Source: Dallia pectoralis
Taxonomy: Eukaryota > Chordata > Actinopteri > Esociformes > Umbridae
Reading direction: 5' to 3'
DNA: 64,000 nucleotides
Assembly (NCBI GenBank): GCA_029465975.1
Contig: CM055736.1
Coordinates: 5,182,781-5,246,780 of the forward strand
Every line of letters starts with the position of its first letter. The first letter of the stretch is position 1. Under the pieces are notes generated by a model that saw only the letters and a program-made list of their open reading frames with translations, made no database searches and was not told the origin of the DNA. Shown here in pieces: positions 20,760 through 32,646 of the stretch. Position numbers and translations under genes: made by a program.

Positions 20760-22051
20760 CAGGTCCGCCGAAAGGGGGAAGAACAAACGGGTCTGTTGTC
20801 CCGGGCCCAGGGTGGGGAAGGGGCCCAGAACTGAGCCCTCATTAAGTTATGAAATAAGTTTCCAAAATAATATTTCCAAAAAGCCTATTTGCGAAAGAAA
20901 TATGTAATATTTGAGTCACATAAAAGCTATTTCTTTGTTTTGTTCCCAATTGTGCTTGAAATAGTGGCGAACCACTCCACAACAAAAAAAAAAAAATTGT
21001 TTGGCCACTGATCAATATGTTGTCATTTGATTTGAAATTCAGTTAGCTCAAAATGTCCGGTAAGCAGAAGTCAGGTGCTCAGAAAAGAAAAAAGAATAAG
21101 AAAAGAAGAAACTAGAGGCCTTGGATATTTTTTTACTAAATACTTTCAAAAAGTTGATCACGGTGAAGCTAGAACTAGTAAAGTCAACGTAAATCAAGGT
21201 AATTAAACATTGCAGCCAAGTGAGCCAACGTTTACGAGCCTAGTAACGTAGCCTAACAGGCTAGCTTAAATGTTAACGTCCATTAGCTTGTATAAAAGCC
21301 TGACAACACGCTATCTTTGACAGAAACAGTTGAGTTTGGTAGCTCCATCAGAGAGGATGAGACAGAGAGGACAGAGATCCAGATGCAGTCAAGTGACAGA
21401 GAGAGTGACGAGTTAGGGGCATGCTGCCCGGTAACCGAGGGACAGAGTCAGGCTACCGGTGAGAGAGAAGCGAGAGAAAGAGAGAATCACAGTGATGCGG
21501 GAGGCTCCCGGTGCCCGTAACAGAGGGACAGAGACAAGCTACCGGTGAGAGAGAAGTGAGAGAGAGAGAGAATCACAGTGATGCGGGAGGCTCCCGGTGC
21601 CCCGTCGGAGAGTCTGAGCAGGATGGATCAGAGACTGATTGCACACGAGACAAATTTAATTTCTTATTGATTTTGCCCCAAGGAAAATTCGGCGCATGGC
21701 ATTTGGAGTTCAACTCTAAACATGTCACGCCAGCAGTAGCCTAAAATACAATGGTAAATATTTCTTTATTTCCTGCTAGTGTCAGGATACAATACATATG
21801 AGGAGTGTATTTGGCAAAAGTTTGTTAATGTTAAACATTATTGTGAATGCCTGTCACTTGACTTTTGCAGAGAGAGATGTTGGGTGAGGAAGAACAGAGG
21901 AGGGGAACAGTAGAGGGAGAGAAACAGTAGAAAAAGAGCAGAGGAAAGGAAGAGCAGAAAGGAAGAGCAAGGGAAAAGGAGACATCTGGACGCGGGGGGG
22001 GCATCTAAGATTGTCCTGTCCCGGGCACAGGCAAGTCTGTCAGCTGCCCTG
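20760..22051 (+). mobile_element. Decayed hAT element with ZMYM-like ORF start
   Basis: The left end CAGGTCCGCCGAAAGGGG and a cccgggccc block near 20800, and on the right cctgtcccgggcacaggc and a terminus reading CAGGGCAGCTGACAG when inverted, suggest hAT ends. A clear 8-bp duplication is not visible. At 21052 a start codon is followed by SGKQKSGAQKRKK. At 21317-21660 come acidic stretches (TERTEIQMQSSDRESDELG, ESEQDGSETDC), as in the N-terminal part of ZMYM/DUF4371-type hAT transposases. The rest of the transposase is absent. Confidence 0.5.
21430..21600. repeat. Tandem duplication of about 90 bp
   Basis: The block ending gaatcacagtgatgcgggag plus gctcccggtgcccg occurs twice in tandem with few differences, inside the hAT ORF remnant. 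Confidence 0.75.
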
Positions 22052-23702
22052 CATTTTATTTTTAGACAATGCACTCAGATTTAGCCATTTTTAGCCACAT
22101 TGCCCCAAGTTGTTTGAGATGTAGCTCCCTCACTACCTCGACAACAGTATCACACAGCTGGTTTCGTTTGCATGCAACGTTCCCTAACAAAGACAGCTGC
22201 ACTGTGTGTGTAAGCATTGTTAAATAAATGTGAGCTACAATGTTATTAAATTGTTGTATATAATTGAACTGCTCTTTAGCATGAAATTGTGTATGCATTG
22301 TCAGGCGCTCCATTAACGTTTTTTCGTGTCCTGGACACGATTAGTTTTTTTGTGTACAGGACACTTAATATTTAGGACTCCACGGAAAATCGTCACACAC
22401 ACACAAAAAAGCACAACAAACGTTTTTGTTCAATAACACGTTAAACAAATAAGTAAATCGAAATGTTAGGTATTGGTAAAGGTTAAGGTTAGGGCAAGAG
22501 TAAGAGTCAGGCTTTCGTTTAATATTTATAGTAATAAAAATAGTTTACTGGTTGAAATGCAAGTCAACCAATCACGACACTTGCTTTCAACAGCTCAAGA
22601 AAATCATGTCCAGTACACGAAAAAACTAACTTTTACGTGTGGATGTCACAAATTTTGGGTACAAAAATCGTCTCTATTTCACGAAAACTCATGATACTGT
22701 GCTGGATTTTGTTTGGTGGGGATACACAAAATTCATTTTGTGCTCAATGGCGCACATGGATGCACACAGATTTATTCAAAGTGTAATACTACAATGAAAT
22801 TGGACAATAAAATCGAATCTTGATTCTAAAAGGTATTCTGTTACCAATATTCACCAAAAAAAGGAGCCATTCATTTGTAACAACCCATCACTACAATAAA
22901 AGTTAAAGAATCTCGTCAATGAGTCTTTAGAGCAGATTGCCTCTGGGAAAAAACAAACGAACCAAGATGAAATGTACATATAAGTTTAGCGCTGTTCCCC
23001 TTTCTGCTGGCATGGTTGTCCAATAGAGCATATCTTGGATTGATTAAGAATCAATGTGGCTGGCAGTTTATTTTACAACCTCCATCATTCCAAAACCTAT
23101 TTTGAGGAACTTTAATCTCAGGATGAAATACAAGGCCATGTTGTGAAATATGAAAATTAAATATGGTATTGGACTGTGTGTGTCTTTGTGGTATGGAGTT
23201 GCCTTACATACAGCCTCTTCTATCACTGTCTTCTGCTATGTCATACTATGCTGATTCATCCCTGATAAGATCTCATCTATCAATAACCTCGTCCCCTCAG
23301 AGCTCTCAAGCACACACAAACATTTAGCGTACATTTAAATATTTAGTGTTTAGCAGATGTACACATCTATACCAGCGGTAGGCACAAAGGGCAACCCAGG
23401 GGACTCGGAATACCTGACTATATATTCGAGGGATGGGGTAACATACAAAATCTATTAGGGACCAATGGATACCGTCACTGAAACCTAAACAGCATTTACA
23501 TTACACTTACTCAGTCAATGGAAACTCCCCCCTGTAGATTGCCAATTCACAGCTAGGTGCTGAAAGAAAAGGGCTGGCAAGTATTGTGGTCAGAGCATTG
23601 AGCAATTCAACCAAAGGTTTCTGGTCTTAAACACTCTGCCGACAACTCAAGGCACTAAACTCTGATAAAAATCCATACTGATCTACAGGAGCTGTCTATA
23701 TA
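22052..23702. other. Non-coding, nothing firmly recognised
   Basis: Within 22310-22690, cgtgtcctggacacgattag and an inverted relative near cagtacacgaaaaaactaac suggest the arms of an old palindromic repeat. No gene is seen. Confidence 0.4.
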
Positions 23703-24310
23703 TACAGTGTGTGCCAGAAATAATTGGACACTGACACAGATTTTGTTTGAATAAAATCAAGTTACAGTTAAATATTTAATATGGGCTCAAAGTGCAATGT
23801 CTCAGCTTTAATTTGACATCCAAATTGGAATAAGTTGAGGAATTACAGCTGTTATATTTGTAGCCCCCTCTTTTTCAATGGACCAAAAGTAATTTGATAA
23901 GTGACTCAATAGTTCATGGACAATTTAGGACTATTATTTCAATGTTCATCACCAATTAAGCAGGCAACATGTCTAGAGTTGAGTCCAGGTGTGGCATTAG
24001 GATTTGGAAGATATTGCTGTAAAGCCATAACATGTGGTCAAAGGAGCTCTCATTGCAAGTGAAACAGGCCATCCTCAGAAAAATCCATCCACCAGAAAGA
24101 TAGCAGGGACATTAGGAGTGGACCCACAAACAGTTCAATGGTAAATTCTGAGAAAAATAGAATGCACGGGTGAGCTTTGCTTTACAAGAGCAAACACTGA
24201 GTGTTTACCACAAGGTGCAAACCATTCAAATTCTGAAAAGATGAGATGACGGTGAACCTTCAAATTAGTGAGAAGTGGTGGAACTGGATTTTGACCCACT
24301 TTACATATTT
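23703..24310 (+). mobile_element. Tc1-like element, 5' part only
   Basis: The left end reads cagtgtgtgccagaaataat followed by tggacactgacacag. A decayed transposase start follows near 24040 (KELSLQVKQAILRKIHP on the plus strand with stops). The central and right parts are missing. Confidence 0.6.
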
Positions 24311-24429
24311 TTCCGAAGGTTCAACGAATTAAGGTGTTGGATAAATTATTATAGGTAGACAGTATACAATTGCATTACAAGTATCAAGACAGCAATTGTC
24401 TAGATTTGAGGTTGCTAAAGCTAAGGTGC

Positions 24430-24800
24430 ATGCAGATGTCACAACTCCAGCTGAGGGTGTGGCAGCTCCACCTGCGGGCGGTATTCGGTGGTCGTCCTCT
24501 CCAGCTTATTAGTCATCACCGAATCTCCTCCTCCCCTGCACACCTTGTTCAGTCTCGTCATCACTACACCTGGTGTCCATTATCTCATTAGAGGACTATT
24601 TAAGCTCCCTGTGTTTCGCCTTGTCTTTGTGTGGAATTGTTCTATGTTGCATGTTGTTACATTGCCGAGCTCGGTGCCTTGTACTACGTGTGAGTTTAAT
24701 CGAGTTACTGAGTGCGCTGCGTCGCATACCCTACGTGTCTGGCAGGTTAACAAAAGACTAGTGGACAAAAGTTGTTCCTGTGTGTGGCAAAAAAAATACT
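24430..24800 (+). repeat. Probable LTR fragment
   Basis: Begins tgtcacaactccagctgagg and has a TATA-like tatttaa near 24598. The organisation resembles gypsy-type LTRs of fish. The right end and partner LTR are not identifiable. Confidence 0.35.
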
Positions 24801-25677
24801 TAAGAGGAGCAATCTGCATTGCAGGCACACACAAAAGGCACACACAAACACAGACAGAGAATCAAAGATAGACACAACACTGAGCACAGTAAAAGTTTAA
24901 TCAGCTCAGCATAGAATTTTTCTTTTACCTATAATAGCTCGTAGGCATATATTTTATTACAACACACAAAATGTTTCGATGCTTTAGTTTTTAAAAACTG
25001 TGCTATCGCTTTTATTTAGAAATGGTCCAGACTGAGAAATGAGAATGGAATACAGTAAGGGATGTAGTTTAAAGATCTCAAACAGATATTGCCATTGTAA
25101 CACACTGGAAAGACTGGATGAGTTGCATTTCCCAGCATAGCAGGATGGTGCTGATCTAAGGTTTGTTTTTAATCTTCCAACTAATAATTTCTGGTTAGGA
25201 TTTCGTGAGTGTACTAGGATGTCACAGGATATCCACCCATAGAGGTCTCTGGGTAAAACACAACACACACACACCAGGGGACCAGGGATAATGGGAGGGT
25301 TCAGATTACGGAAGGTCACTGTCTCGTCTTGCTGAAAAGATCTGAAAACACGTTCTGTACAAGCATACTTATATTTGTGTTGGCATGTCAATGTTAAGAT
25401 TATATGATTTAATGGTTAGCGGGCTGTGGGATCAGACATGGATTATCTTGCCACCAAATGCCTTTTGGCTGCCCCATCTTTTGAATGGGGGTAAAGTTTG
25501 CCTACACTAAAAGACGCATACACACACATCTCAATTGCATTAAGGTACTCTTGCAGACACAAATCTGTGTAAAAAAAAGCTAGATTCTGAATGTTGCCCT
25601 GTTTGTGTCTGAGGTAACGATACTAGGTTGTACTTAAAAACCCAAACATTGAAAGCAAATATGAGAAATACATATTT
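24801..25677. other. Non-coding, nothing recognised
   Basis: No credible reading frame. The minus-strand 135-codon frame at 24984-25391 has no recognisable motif. Confidence 0.45.
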
Positions 25678-25870
25678 GCTGCAGTGGCTCAGTGGGTTGA
25701 GGTTGAGTCGGTTGTCTATCAATCGGAAGGTTGGTGGTTCGATCCCCGGTTCCTCCTGGGACACCTAACCCCAGCTGCTCCTGGCGAGCCTGCGGTTGTC
25801 AGTATATGAATGGGTGAATGTGACGCAGGATCTGTAAAGCGCTTTGGATAAAAGCGCTATATAAAAGCGC
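25678..25870 (+). mobile_element. tRNA-derived SINE
   Basis: The head has an A box (TGGCTCAGTGGG, 25685-25696) and a B box (GGTTCGATCCC, 25736-25746), spaced as in a tRNA-type pol III promoter. The tail contains gtaaagcgctttggataaaa and gcgctatataaa, the ending shared by several fish SINEs and LINEs. It is not a functional tRNA gene: no cloverleaf acceptor stem can be formed. Confidence 0.85.
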
Positions 25871-27283
25871 AGCAATTTACTAGTACAAAAGCACCATACA
25901 AGTTGCCTGATAATTCTCTGTGTTATAATATTTCAGCTCGATGCCAACAATTGACCAAGATCACAGATGCTGACAGTGTTGTTATGCTTCACATGATGCC
26001 TGGCAGTGGGAACGAAGTCACACTGCTTCAGGAACAGTATCATATTGGAGCTGGTGAATAGCAGATGTATGCAGTTAGCTTCAATGAACTGTGCAATGAA
26101 ATCCAACTAAAAACCAATGATGCATTGGATAGAGAGTGTGAATACACGTTTGTCTCCACGGCATACTGATACCACATAGTGGGTAGATACAATGCATTTT
26201 TCCTGGCCATGCCCTAATGGTGCACTGATCTGGAAAGTTCATGTGCTCCCCAGGCCTAACATGGAGAGATCTGGCATGAAATATAAATGCAAGTCTATAT
26301 TTTGTGTGAGATATGGGCCAGGGAACACTGAGTGGGGGTTATGGAGCATGAGTTGCTTGCTTTGAAATGGAACAGATCCCACTGCAAACACTGATTGACC
26401 TTGTACCAGGAGGTCAAGGTCAATTCAGCTCTAGCCCCCCTCTTTTTCTCTCTTGCTCTTGTTCCTCATTCTCTCTCCCGCACCACTCCTTGCTCTCACC
26501 ATCCCTTTTAGTATCACCTCAACTACCTATTAAGCTCTGCTTCACAAGTGGGAGCTAACAAAGACGATGAATCACAGAAAAAGTATCTGAATATCAGAGG
26601 CAGAGATCAGCAGCAATATGTCTGTAAATGAATATCTGGGTAAATGGATATGCAGTTAAAAAGGGGTTAATCCTCCATTCTATGGCTGTCTGACTTCTCA
26701 TTCAAGAAGTTTTTGTCTGTCTGATGGATGGAGGAAGGATGCCCAATTTAGCACTCCGCTATGTGAAGCTAACACCAGAATCTCTGAAAACTGACACATG
26801 CATCCAAGAACATGCATGCACACTTAGTAGTAATGTTAGTAAAAACCCTGCTGGGTAGTTAGATGTGTTTCATTACTTCTGTTCAATGCCTTTCCTCACA
26901 CACACACACATTCATTTTCGAGTAGAGAGGATGAGTGGAGAAGAGTCGTGTGGCTGTTGCAAAGGTGGATTTCTCTCATCATCTGACTTGACGTTACAGG
27001 GCATTGCCAGACAGGTCACAGTCATAATCCAGTTTCATCATAGCAAAGAAGAAGAGAGATGGAAGGAACTGTAATTGAAAACATGATCTGGCTCCGCTCC
27101 TCTGGCTTAACCAGGAGATCGGGACAGCACTGAACTGTGTGTATGTGTCGCTCTGTCTGTTTTTGTTAGAACCTAGTCTAGCAAAGAGACGTAATCATGT
27201 CTGCTTCACCTGTGGGCCAGTCCATATGGCTGACATATTCTATAATGTGTAGGTGCAATATCAGTGTGGTATGAAAACCAAAC
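25871..27283. other. Non-coding, nothing recognised
   Basis: No gene-like frame and no clear element end. Confidence 0.5.
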
Positions 27284-27286
27284 AAT

Positions 27287-28245
27287 GGGCCATATTCTTC
27301 AACCGTTCTTAAGAAGAAATTTGTTCTTAAAACCCACTTACGCAGTTTCCACGAATATTCTGACATTCACCAATGTTTACTTATCTGGAATTTGTTCTTA
27401 GGGAAGAACAGAATCTACGCACAGTGAAAAGCACTCTTACCCAGATTTGCGGGCTGACATTTTTTGTGACAAATCATTAGTCTCTGCGTTTTCATCAATT
27501 GTACAGTGCTTTAAATATTATGAATAATAATAATATTATGAATAATTATTAATAGTTATTAATAATAATTATTATTAATTATTATTCAATTATTTCAAAT
27601 ATTTGCATATATTTAACACTTTTCTGTGGATGGCACACCCGAGATTGCGGTCATTCTGATTATGTCCCCAATACACTGTTTCAGCTCCGTAAGGACAGTG
27701 CAAGCCTTTCCCCTCCTGTGGTCAGCATCTCTCGTTTGTGTTTGGCAACTTCATGTCAAACCGTTTCTTTTTTATGTAATCAGTGGTGCGCCCTTCCCCT
27801 GACACAGCGTTCACAGAACGAGTGATTAAATCCCATGCATCCTTTTTGTATTTGATTTTGCAACTACTACTGACGCTGCTAAATATTACATATTTTTGCC
27901 TGTTCACTTTTTGCAGAATTTCCACTTCTGAACTATTGAAGTTTTTTTTCTTTTGGCGTCTGATCCTCGACTGTCTTTACATTTTCGTTTCGGCATTTTT
28001 GCATTCTCCACTTCAGTTTTTATGATGAGTTTCCACTCCCCCCTGCAGTTTAATGCCCTTTTATGGGAAATACCGAGGCGTTTATGCTAATTAGGAACAA
28101 CGGACACGCGCTTTCAATTTACAAAGACGTGGTATTCATCATTATAGGAACGTAGGTGCGAACAATTATGCAATTTACACGTTTGTGAATTTGAGTAAGA
28201 CTTTTCTTAGGACCTTTCTTAGGAAAAAATTTAAGAATATGGCCC
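27287..28245 (-). mobile_element. Harbinger-like element, copy 1 (959 bp)
   Basis: Termini are inverted GGGCCATATTCTT, and a 3-bp duplication AAT flanks them (27284-27286 and 28246-28248). Inside, on the minus strand, is a decayed Myb/SANT-like gene. No HARBI1 transposase is present, so it is an internal-deletion derivative. A second member at 49856-51262 is collinear apart from a hAT insertion, a short palindromic insertion and small indels. Confidence 0.85.
27620..28020 (-). pseudogene. Myb/SANT-like Harbinger protein remnant
   Basis: On the minus strand: KRKCKDSRGSDAKRKK near 27970, then KKDAWDLITRSVNAVS, RTTDYIKKKRFDMKLPN and, after a frameshift, a TTGGG motif. This order is that of the Myb/SANT-like DNA-binding protein of Harbinger transposons. 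Frameshifts and stops inactivate it. Confidence 0.65.
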
Positions 28246-28363
28246 AATGACGACATCAATCAAACACTCGGGAAAGAGGAACTTAAATTGTGGGGAGGAA
28301 CAAATGGTAACAATGACAACCAGGTGGGAGCGCTCCAAAATGAGGAAGAGAGGCCTTTGTATA

Positions 28364-28934
28364 TGGAGGACTATGAGTGCCATATTATGAAATTTATAAA
28401 TACATAAATAAATACATAAATATATAAATACTTAAATATATAATGAAATACTTAAATACATAAATACTTAAATATATAAATACACATTGCATTTGGATGG
28501 TGTGATGTTGCATGCAGTTCAAATACAATAGACATTGCATTTGGATGGTGTGGAAATTATTGCATTTGAACTACATACAATGTCACACCACCCAAGTGCA
28601 AAGTGTATTGCATTTGAACTGCGTGCAACCTACACTCAATGCAAATGCATTGAGTATTTGTTCATGTATATATTTAATTATGTATTTAATTTGTCAATTA
28701 TATATTTAATTTTTGCAAGTTCAAGTGTCCAATCACTGTGTTCCAAGGATAAAACACACCGTCCAATGAGAACAGCTCTATGAAATAAGCTAAGTCCCGC
28801 CCCTTTGCATTTGAATGCTCAACAAGTTCCACACCATCCAAATGCAATGTCTATTGTATTTTAACTGCATTTATTTATGTATTTATTTATTTATGTATTT
28901 ATATATTTCATAATATGGCACTCATAGTCTTCCA
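28364..28934. mobile_element. Palindromic (foldback-like) element with long inverted repeats
   Basis: The left arm tggaggactatgagtgccat and the right arm, inverted tggaagactatgagtgccat, continue as inverted repeats. These run through an AT-rich aaatacata tract and a cattgcatttggatggtgtg motif, for more than 100 bp. TA flanks both ends (28362-28363 and 28935-28936), consistent with a TA duplication. No protein is encoded. Superfamily unknown. Confidence 0.7.
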
Positions 28935-28936
28935 TA

Positions 28937-30483
28937 TTTGTATTGCCAGGGCCTGACAATCTCTCTCTCCCTCGGTCTCCCTATCTCAACATGTTTTTGG
29001 CACTCTCATTGCTAATCAGTCAATTAAAATAAATTTTATTTAAACAGAGCTTTATTGGCAAGAAGAGGGGAGCAAGAAGAGGGGAGGACAATCTGATATT
29101 TTTAAATCTAAAAACATTGAATTACTCTCTATAAATGTAATCTAAACATATTCATATTCCATTGTCTCTTCCTAAAAATACAACATTTCTCTCAGTCCCT
29201 TTTGATGTCTCCTTCCCTCCTCGATTTCTGTCATCCATGTGGATTTCAGTATGGCCAGAAACCATTAATATGTTTTCGAAGGTCTATATTAAGTGTGTGC
29301 GTGCTTGTGTTTGTGACAGAGTAGTCGTTTATCCTCTGCCTTATCCTGCATTAATTCCAATATCACATCTTGGCCACACACACAATGGAGCAGTTGACTA
29401 AGCAGGGCATCTTCTGATTCTCTCGGACACAAATTAATCTATGCACTCATACCTAATCACCATCCAAGAGTGTAGGGACCATTAATAGGCTTTAATTCAA
29501 TTAACATAAGGCACACACGTACAACAACACATGTTCATACACACGAAAAAAACAGGAATTTACCCACACACACACAAGCACATATGAAAACTCAAGTACA
29601 TACACAACGAAGCAACTTTCATATTGTATATTTCCAAAGAATTGTATAGTATGTGATCTAAACATATTTACCCATGTACTGTCTATAAAACATTTAAATG
29701 CATTACATTTTGTATGCTTTCTAAACTGCTCCCCTAAAATATATTTAGAATATTTTTTTATGGGTTGAAACTAAAGCGATCCCAGTTTTCTGTTTCAGCG
29801 TCAGATGTTCCCTGTGCCAACACCTCAATCCTCTAGCAACCCTTTCCACCCTGTCACATGCCTGCTGTCACCCAGGGCATGAATGTGAAGAGAAAAACAT
29901 GTTTCTATATATGATGCTGATTCTCCTCGTCTCTCCTGTTGACAGCCCTCTGGCTACAGCACCAAGTCATCAACGGTATACTGATACAAACCTGCAACAT
30001 CCGTCCTCCATATTACAGAATCTGCACTGGATGATTGCAGATGTCCCTGGGAGAGATGTTGTTCAAAGTCCCTAGTACCTTGAGTAGCAACTTACAAAAC
30101 TTGCTAGTGGCAGGTAACAGTAATCAATATTACTAAACTTTTTGCTGGGGCGTCGTGGATGGTTATGGCAAAACGGCATTCCGGAGGCTTGCCTTGCTCC
30201 GAGACAGAAGAACAAATCTTGCCGGCTGGTGGTTTCAATCTAGCAAGCTTTAGGTTATTTTAGGTCAAAGCAACTGCTTTGTATAGTGATTAATAATTAA
30301 ATAAAGGAAACCTGTGTTCAACCGATGGAAAAGGCCACGCAGGTTTATTGAAAACCTAGATAGTGACCTTGGCATTGGCATTACATCCTATTCTCAGTGA
30401 CAAAATAGCTGCCAAAGAGTATAAGAAAACAATCGGGTGTAAAAAGGTGGATATAGAACAATAGGTCTACCTAGAACAATACT
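28937..30483. other. Non-coding, nothing firmly recognised
   Basis: No gene is seen. Around 30300-30360 the minus strand carries an AATAAA-containing stretch resembling LTR sequence, too short to classify. Confidence 0.4.
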
Positions 30484-32197
30484 ATGGTGGCCCTCACATT
30501 CCACCAGACAGGTTGCCTTTGCGACGACACCCCCATACCGCCCCGGGCTGATCAGACTCTTGACCATTGTTATTCACAAATTAGGAACAGTTACAAACCC
30601 CTCCCCCGGCCTGCATTTGGAAAGAGCAATCACTCGTCCATTCTTCTCCTACCTACCTACAGACAAAGGCTAAAGCAGGAAAAACCGGTTCTCAGGGCAG
30701 TTCTGCGCTGGAGTGAGGAATGCATTGAGACCCTCCAAGACTGCTTTGAGACCACTGACTGGCAGATGTTTTGGGAGGCAGCAAATGGGGATATTAATGA
30801 ACACACCGACTCCGTCTCAGCTTACATCACAAAGTGCATCGATGATGTTGTCCCAAGGGTCAATGTCAGGACCTTCCCCAACCAAAAGCCCTGGTTTAAT
30901 GGCAATGTCTGTGCGAAGCTCAAAGCACGGTCATCTGCCTTTAGCTCTGGGAACCCGGAGGCCTTGAGGAGATCCAGATACGACCTACGGAGGGCCATCA
31001 GAGATGGTAAAAGAGATTACAGGGATAAGTTGGAGTCCAACTACCACAGCTCTGACCCCAGACACATGTGGTGTGGCTAGCGACACATCACTGACTACAA
31101 AGGGAGTAGTAGTAGTGATGCTAGTCCCGCCGCCTCTCTCCCTGACGAGCTCAACACCTTCTATGCACGGTTTGAGGTGGCCAATACAACTCCTGCGACG
31201 AGGCTTACTGAGGACCAAGACGTCTGCACTCTGTCTCTGGACACGGCTGATGTGAGGAGAGTCTTTAAAAAAGTCAACCCTCGGAAGTCACCAGGGCCAG
31301 ATGGCATTCCAGGCCGTGTTCTCAGGGGGTGCGCTGAGCAACTGGCAGAGGTTGATGATGCTGTTCGTGGACTACAGCGCACCGTTCAACACCATTGTGC
31401 CCGCCAAGCTCATTCCAAAGCTCAGGACCCTGGGTCTCAACAGCTCCCTGTGCAACTGGATCCTGGACTTTCTGACGGGCAGACCTCAGGTGGTGAGAAT
31501 GGGCAATCTTTCATCCTCCGCCCTGACCCTGAGCATCGGAGCCCCGCAGGATTGCGTACTCAGTCCCCTGCTATACTCCCTGTTTACGCATGACTGCGTG
31601 GCCACACATAGCCCCAACGTCATCTTCAAGTTTGCTGACGACACCACCATCCTTGGTCTCATCTCCAACAACGATGAGTCAAAATACAGAGAAGAGGTTA
31701 ATAACCTGGCTACATGGTGCCAGGACCACAATCTCTCTCTTAACGTCAGGAAAACTAAGGAGATGATCATCGACTTCAGGAAGCGGCAGGGGGGGGGGGA
31801 ACACGTCCCCATACACATCGATGGAGCTGAAGTGGAGAGAGTACCTGTCTTCAAGTTCCTCGGTGTGTTCATCAGTGATGACCTCACATGGTCCAGGCAA
31901 GCTGACTCGGCAGTGAAAACTGCCCAAAAACGCCTATACTTCCTGAGGAGACTCAAGAAGTTCGGTATGGCAAAAAAGACACTGACCAACTTCTACAGGT
32001 GCACCATCGAGAGCATTCGGTCAGGCTGCATCACTGCTTGGTACGGGAGCTGCACTGCTGCTGACCGCAAGGCCCTACAGAGGGTGGTAAAGACTGCAGA
32101 ACGCATCATTGGCTGTCACCTCCCCTCTGTTCATAGCATCTACCAATCACGATGCCTCAGGAAAGCCAGGAACATCATCAAAGACATTAACCACTAG
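30484..32197 (+). pseudogene. CR1/Rex1-like LINE ORF2, internally deleted
   Basis: The first frame (30484-31080) covers the end of the endonuclease and linker: KSNHSSILLLPTYRQRLKQ, then NQKPWFNGNVCAKLKARSSA. After a stop at 31078-31080 the reading continues with ELNTFYARFEV and KVNPRKSPGPDGIPGRVLRGC. It then jumps into the palm: FVDYSAPFNTI, LCNWILDFLTGRPQ, GAPQDCVLSPLLYSLFTHDC, and a polymerase box FADDTT. The thumb region runs to IIKDINH at 32197. About 130 residues of RT fingers between RGCAEQLAE and the FVDYSA block are missing, and there is a frameshift there. Its 3' UTR is interrupted by an RTE element and resumes at 33951. Confidence 0.85.
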
Positions 32198-32646
32198 GGG
32201 TGGTGAAAAAAATCGATTATTGATTAATCGCGAGTATGTTATGGACGAGTATGAATCGATTATTACATTTTCAAAAATTTATTTTTTAAAATGGCTTTCA
32301 CCACACTACGCCGGTCAATTCATGACACTCAATTTGGGCTCAAAGCAAGCGTGTGGATTCTTTTTGGTTTTCATGGCAGGAGCTCTAAACTGTTTTACCT
32401 ATTCTATTGCAGTGTAAGTATTTAAGGTCTGCATACTGGCCATACACACTCCATTCTGTTTATAGTGTAACTAGCATACTCTGAATATTCATTACTTCTG
32501 GCACTAGATCACTTTCATTACAGTATTTAAGTATTTATGGTCTGCACACTGTACTTATTCTGACTCATTATGCAAATGTTGTAGTTATGTATAGTCTGTA
32601 TATTGTTGTAAATTGTTTTTTTATGCTTTATTTTTATTATTATTAT
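32198..32646 (+). other. 3' UTR of the CR1/Rex1-like LINE with a small insertion
   Basis: At 32205-32260 a segment rich in atcgattattgattaatcg looks like a hAT-type terminal region that replaces the end of the ORF. From about 32400 the sequence is T-rich LINE 3' UTR, ending in tttttattattattat at the RTE insertion point. Confidence 0.45.

Noticed and set aside
22470..22510. Telomere-like repeat (ggttaaggttaggg)
   Set aside because: Only a few irregular units; no TTAGGG array.
24984..25391. 135-codon minus-strand frame as a gene
   Set aside because: No recognisable motif, and composition like the flanking non-coding DNA.
25678..25760. tRNA gene
   Set aside because: A and B boxes are present, but the sequence does not fold into a cloverleaf and is followed by a SINE body and tail.
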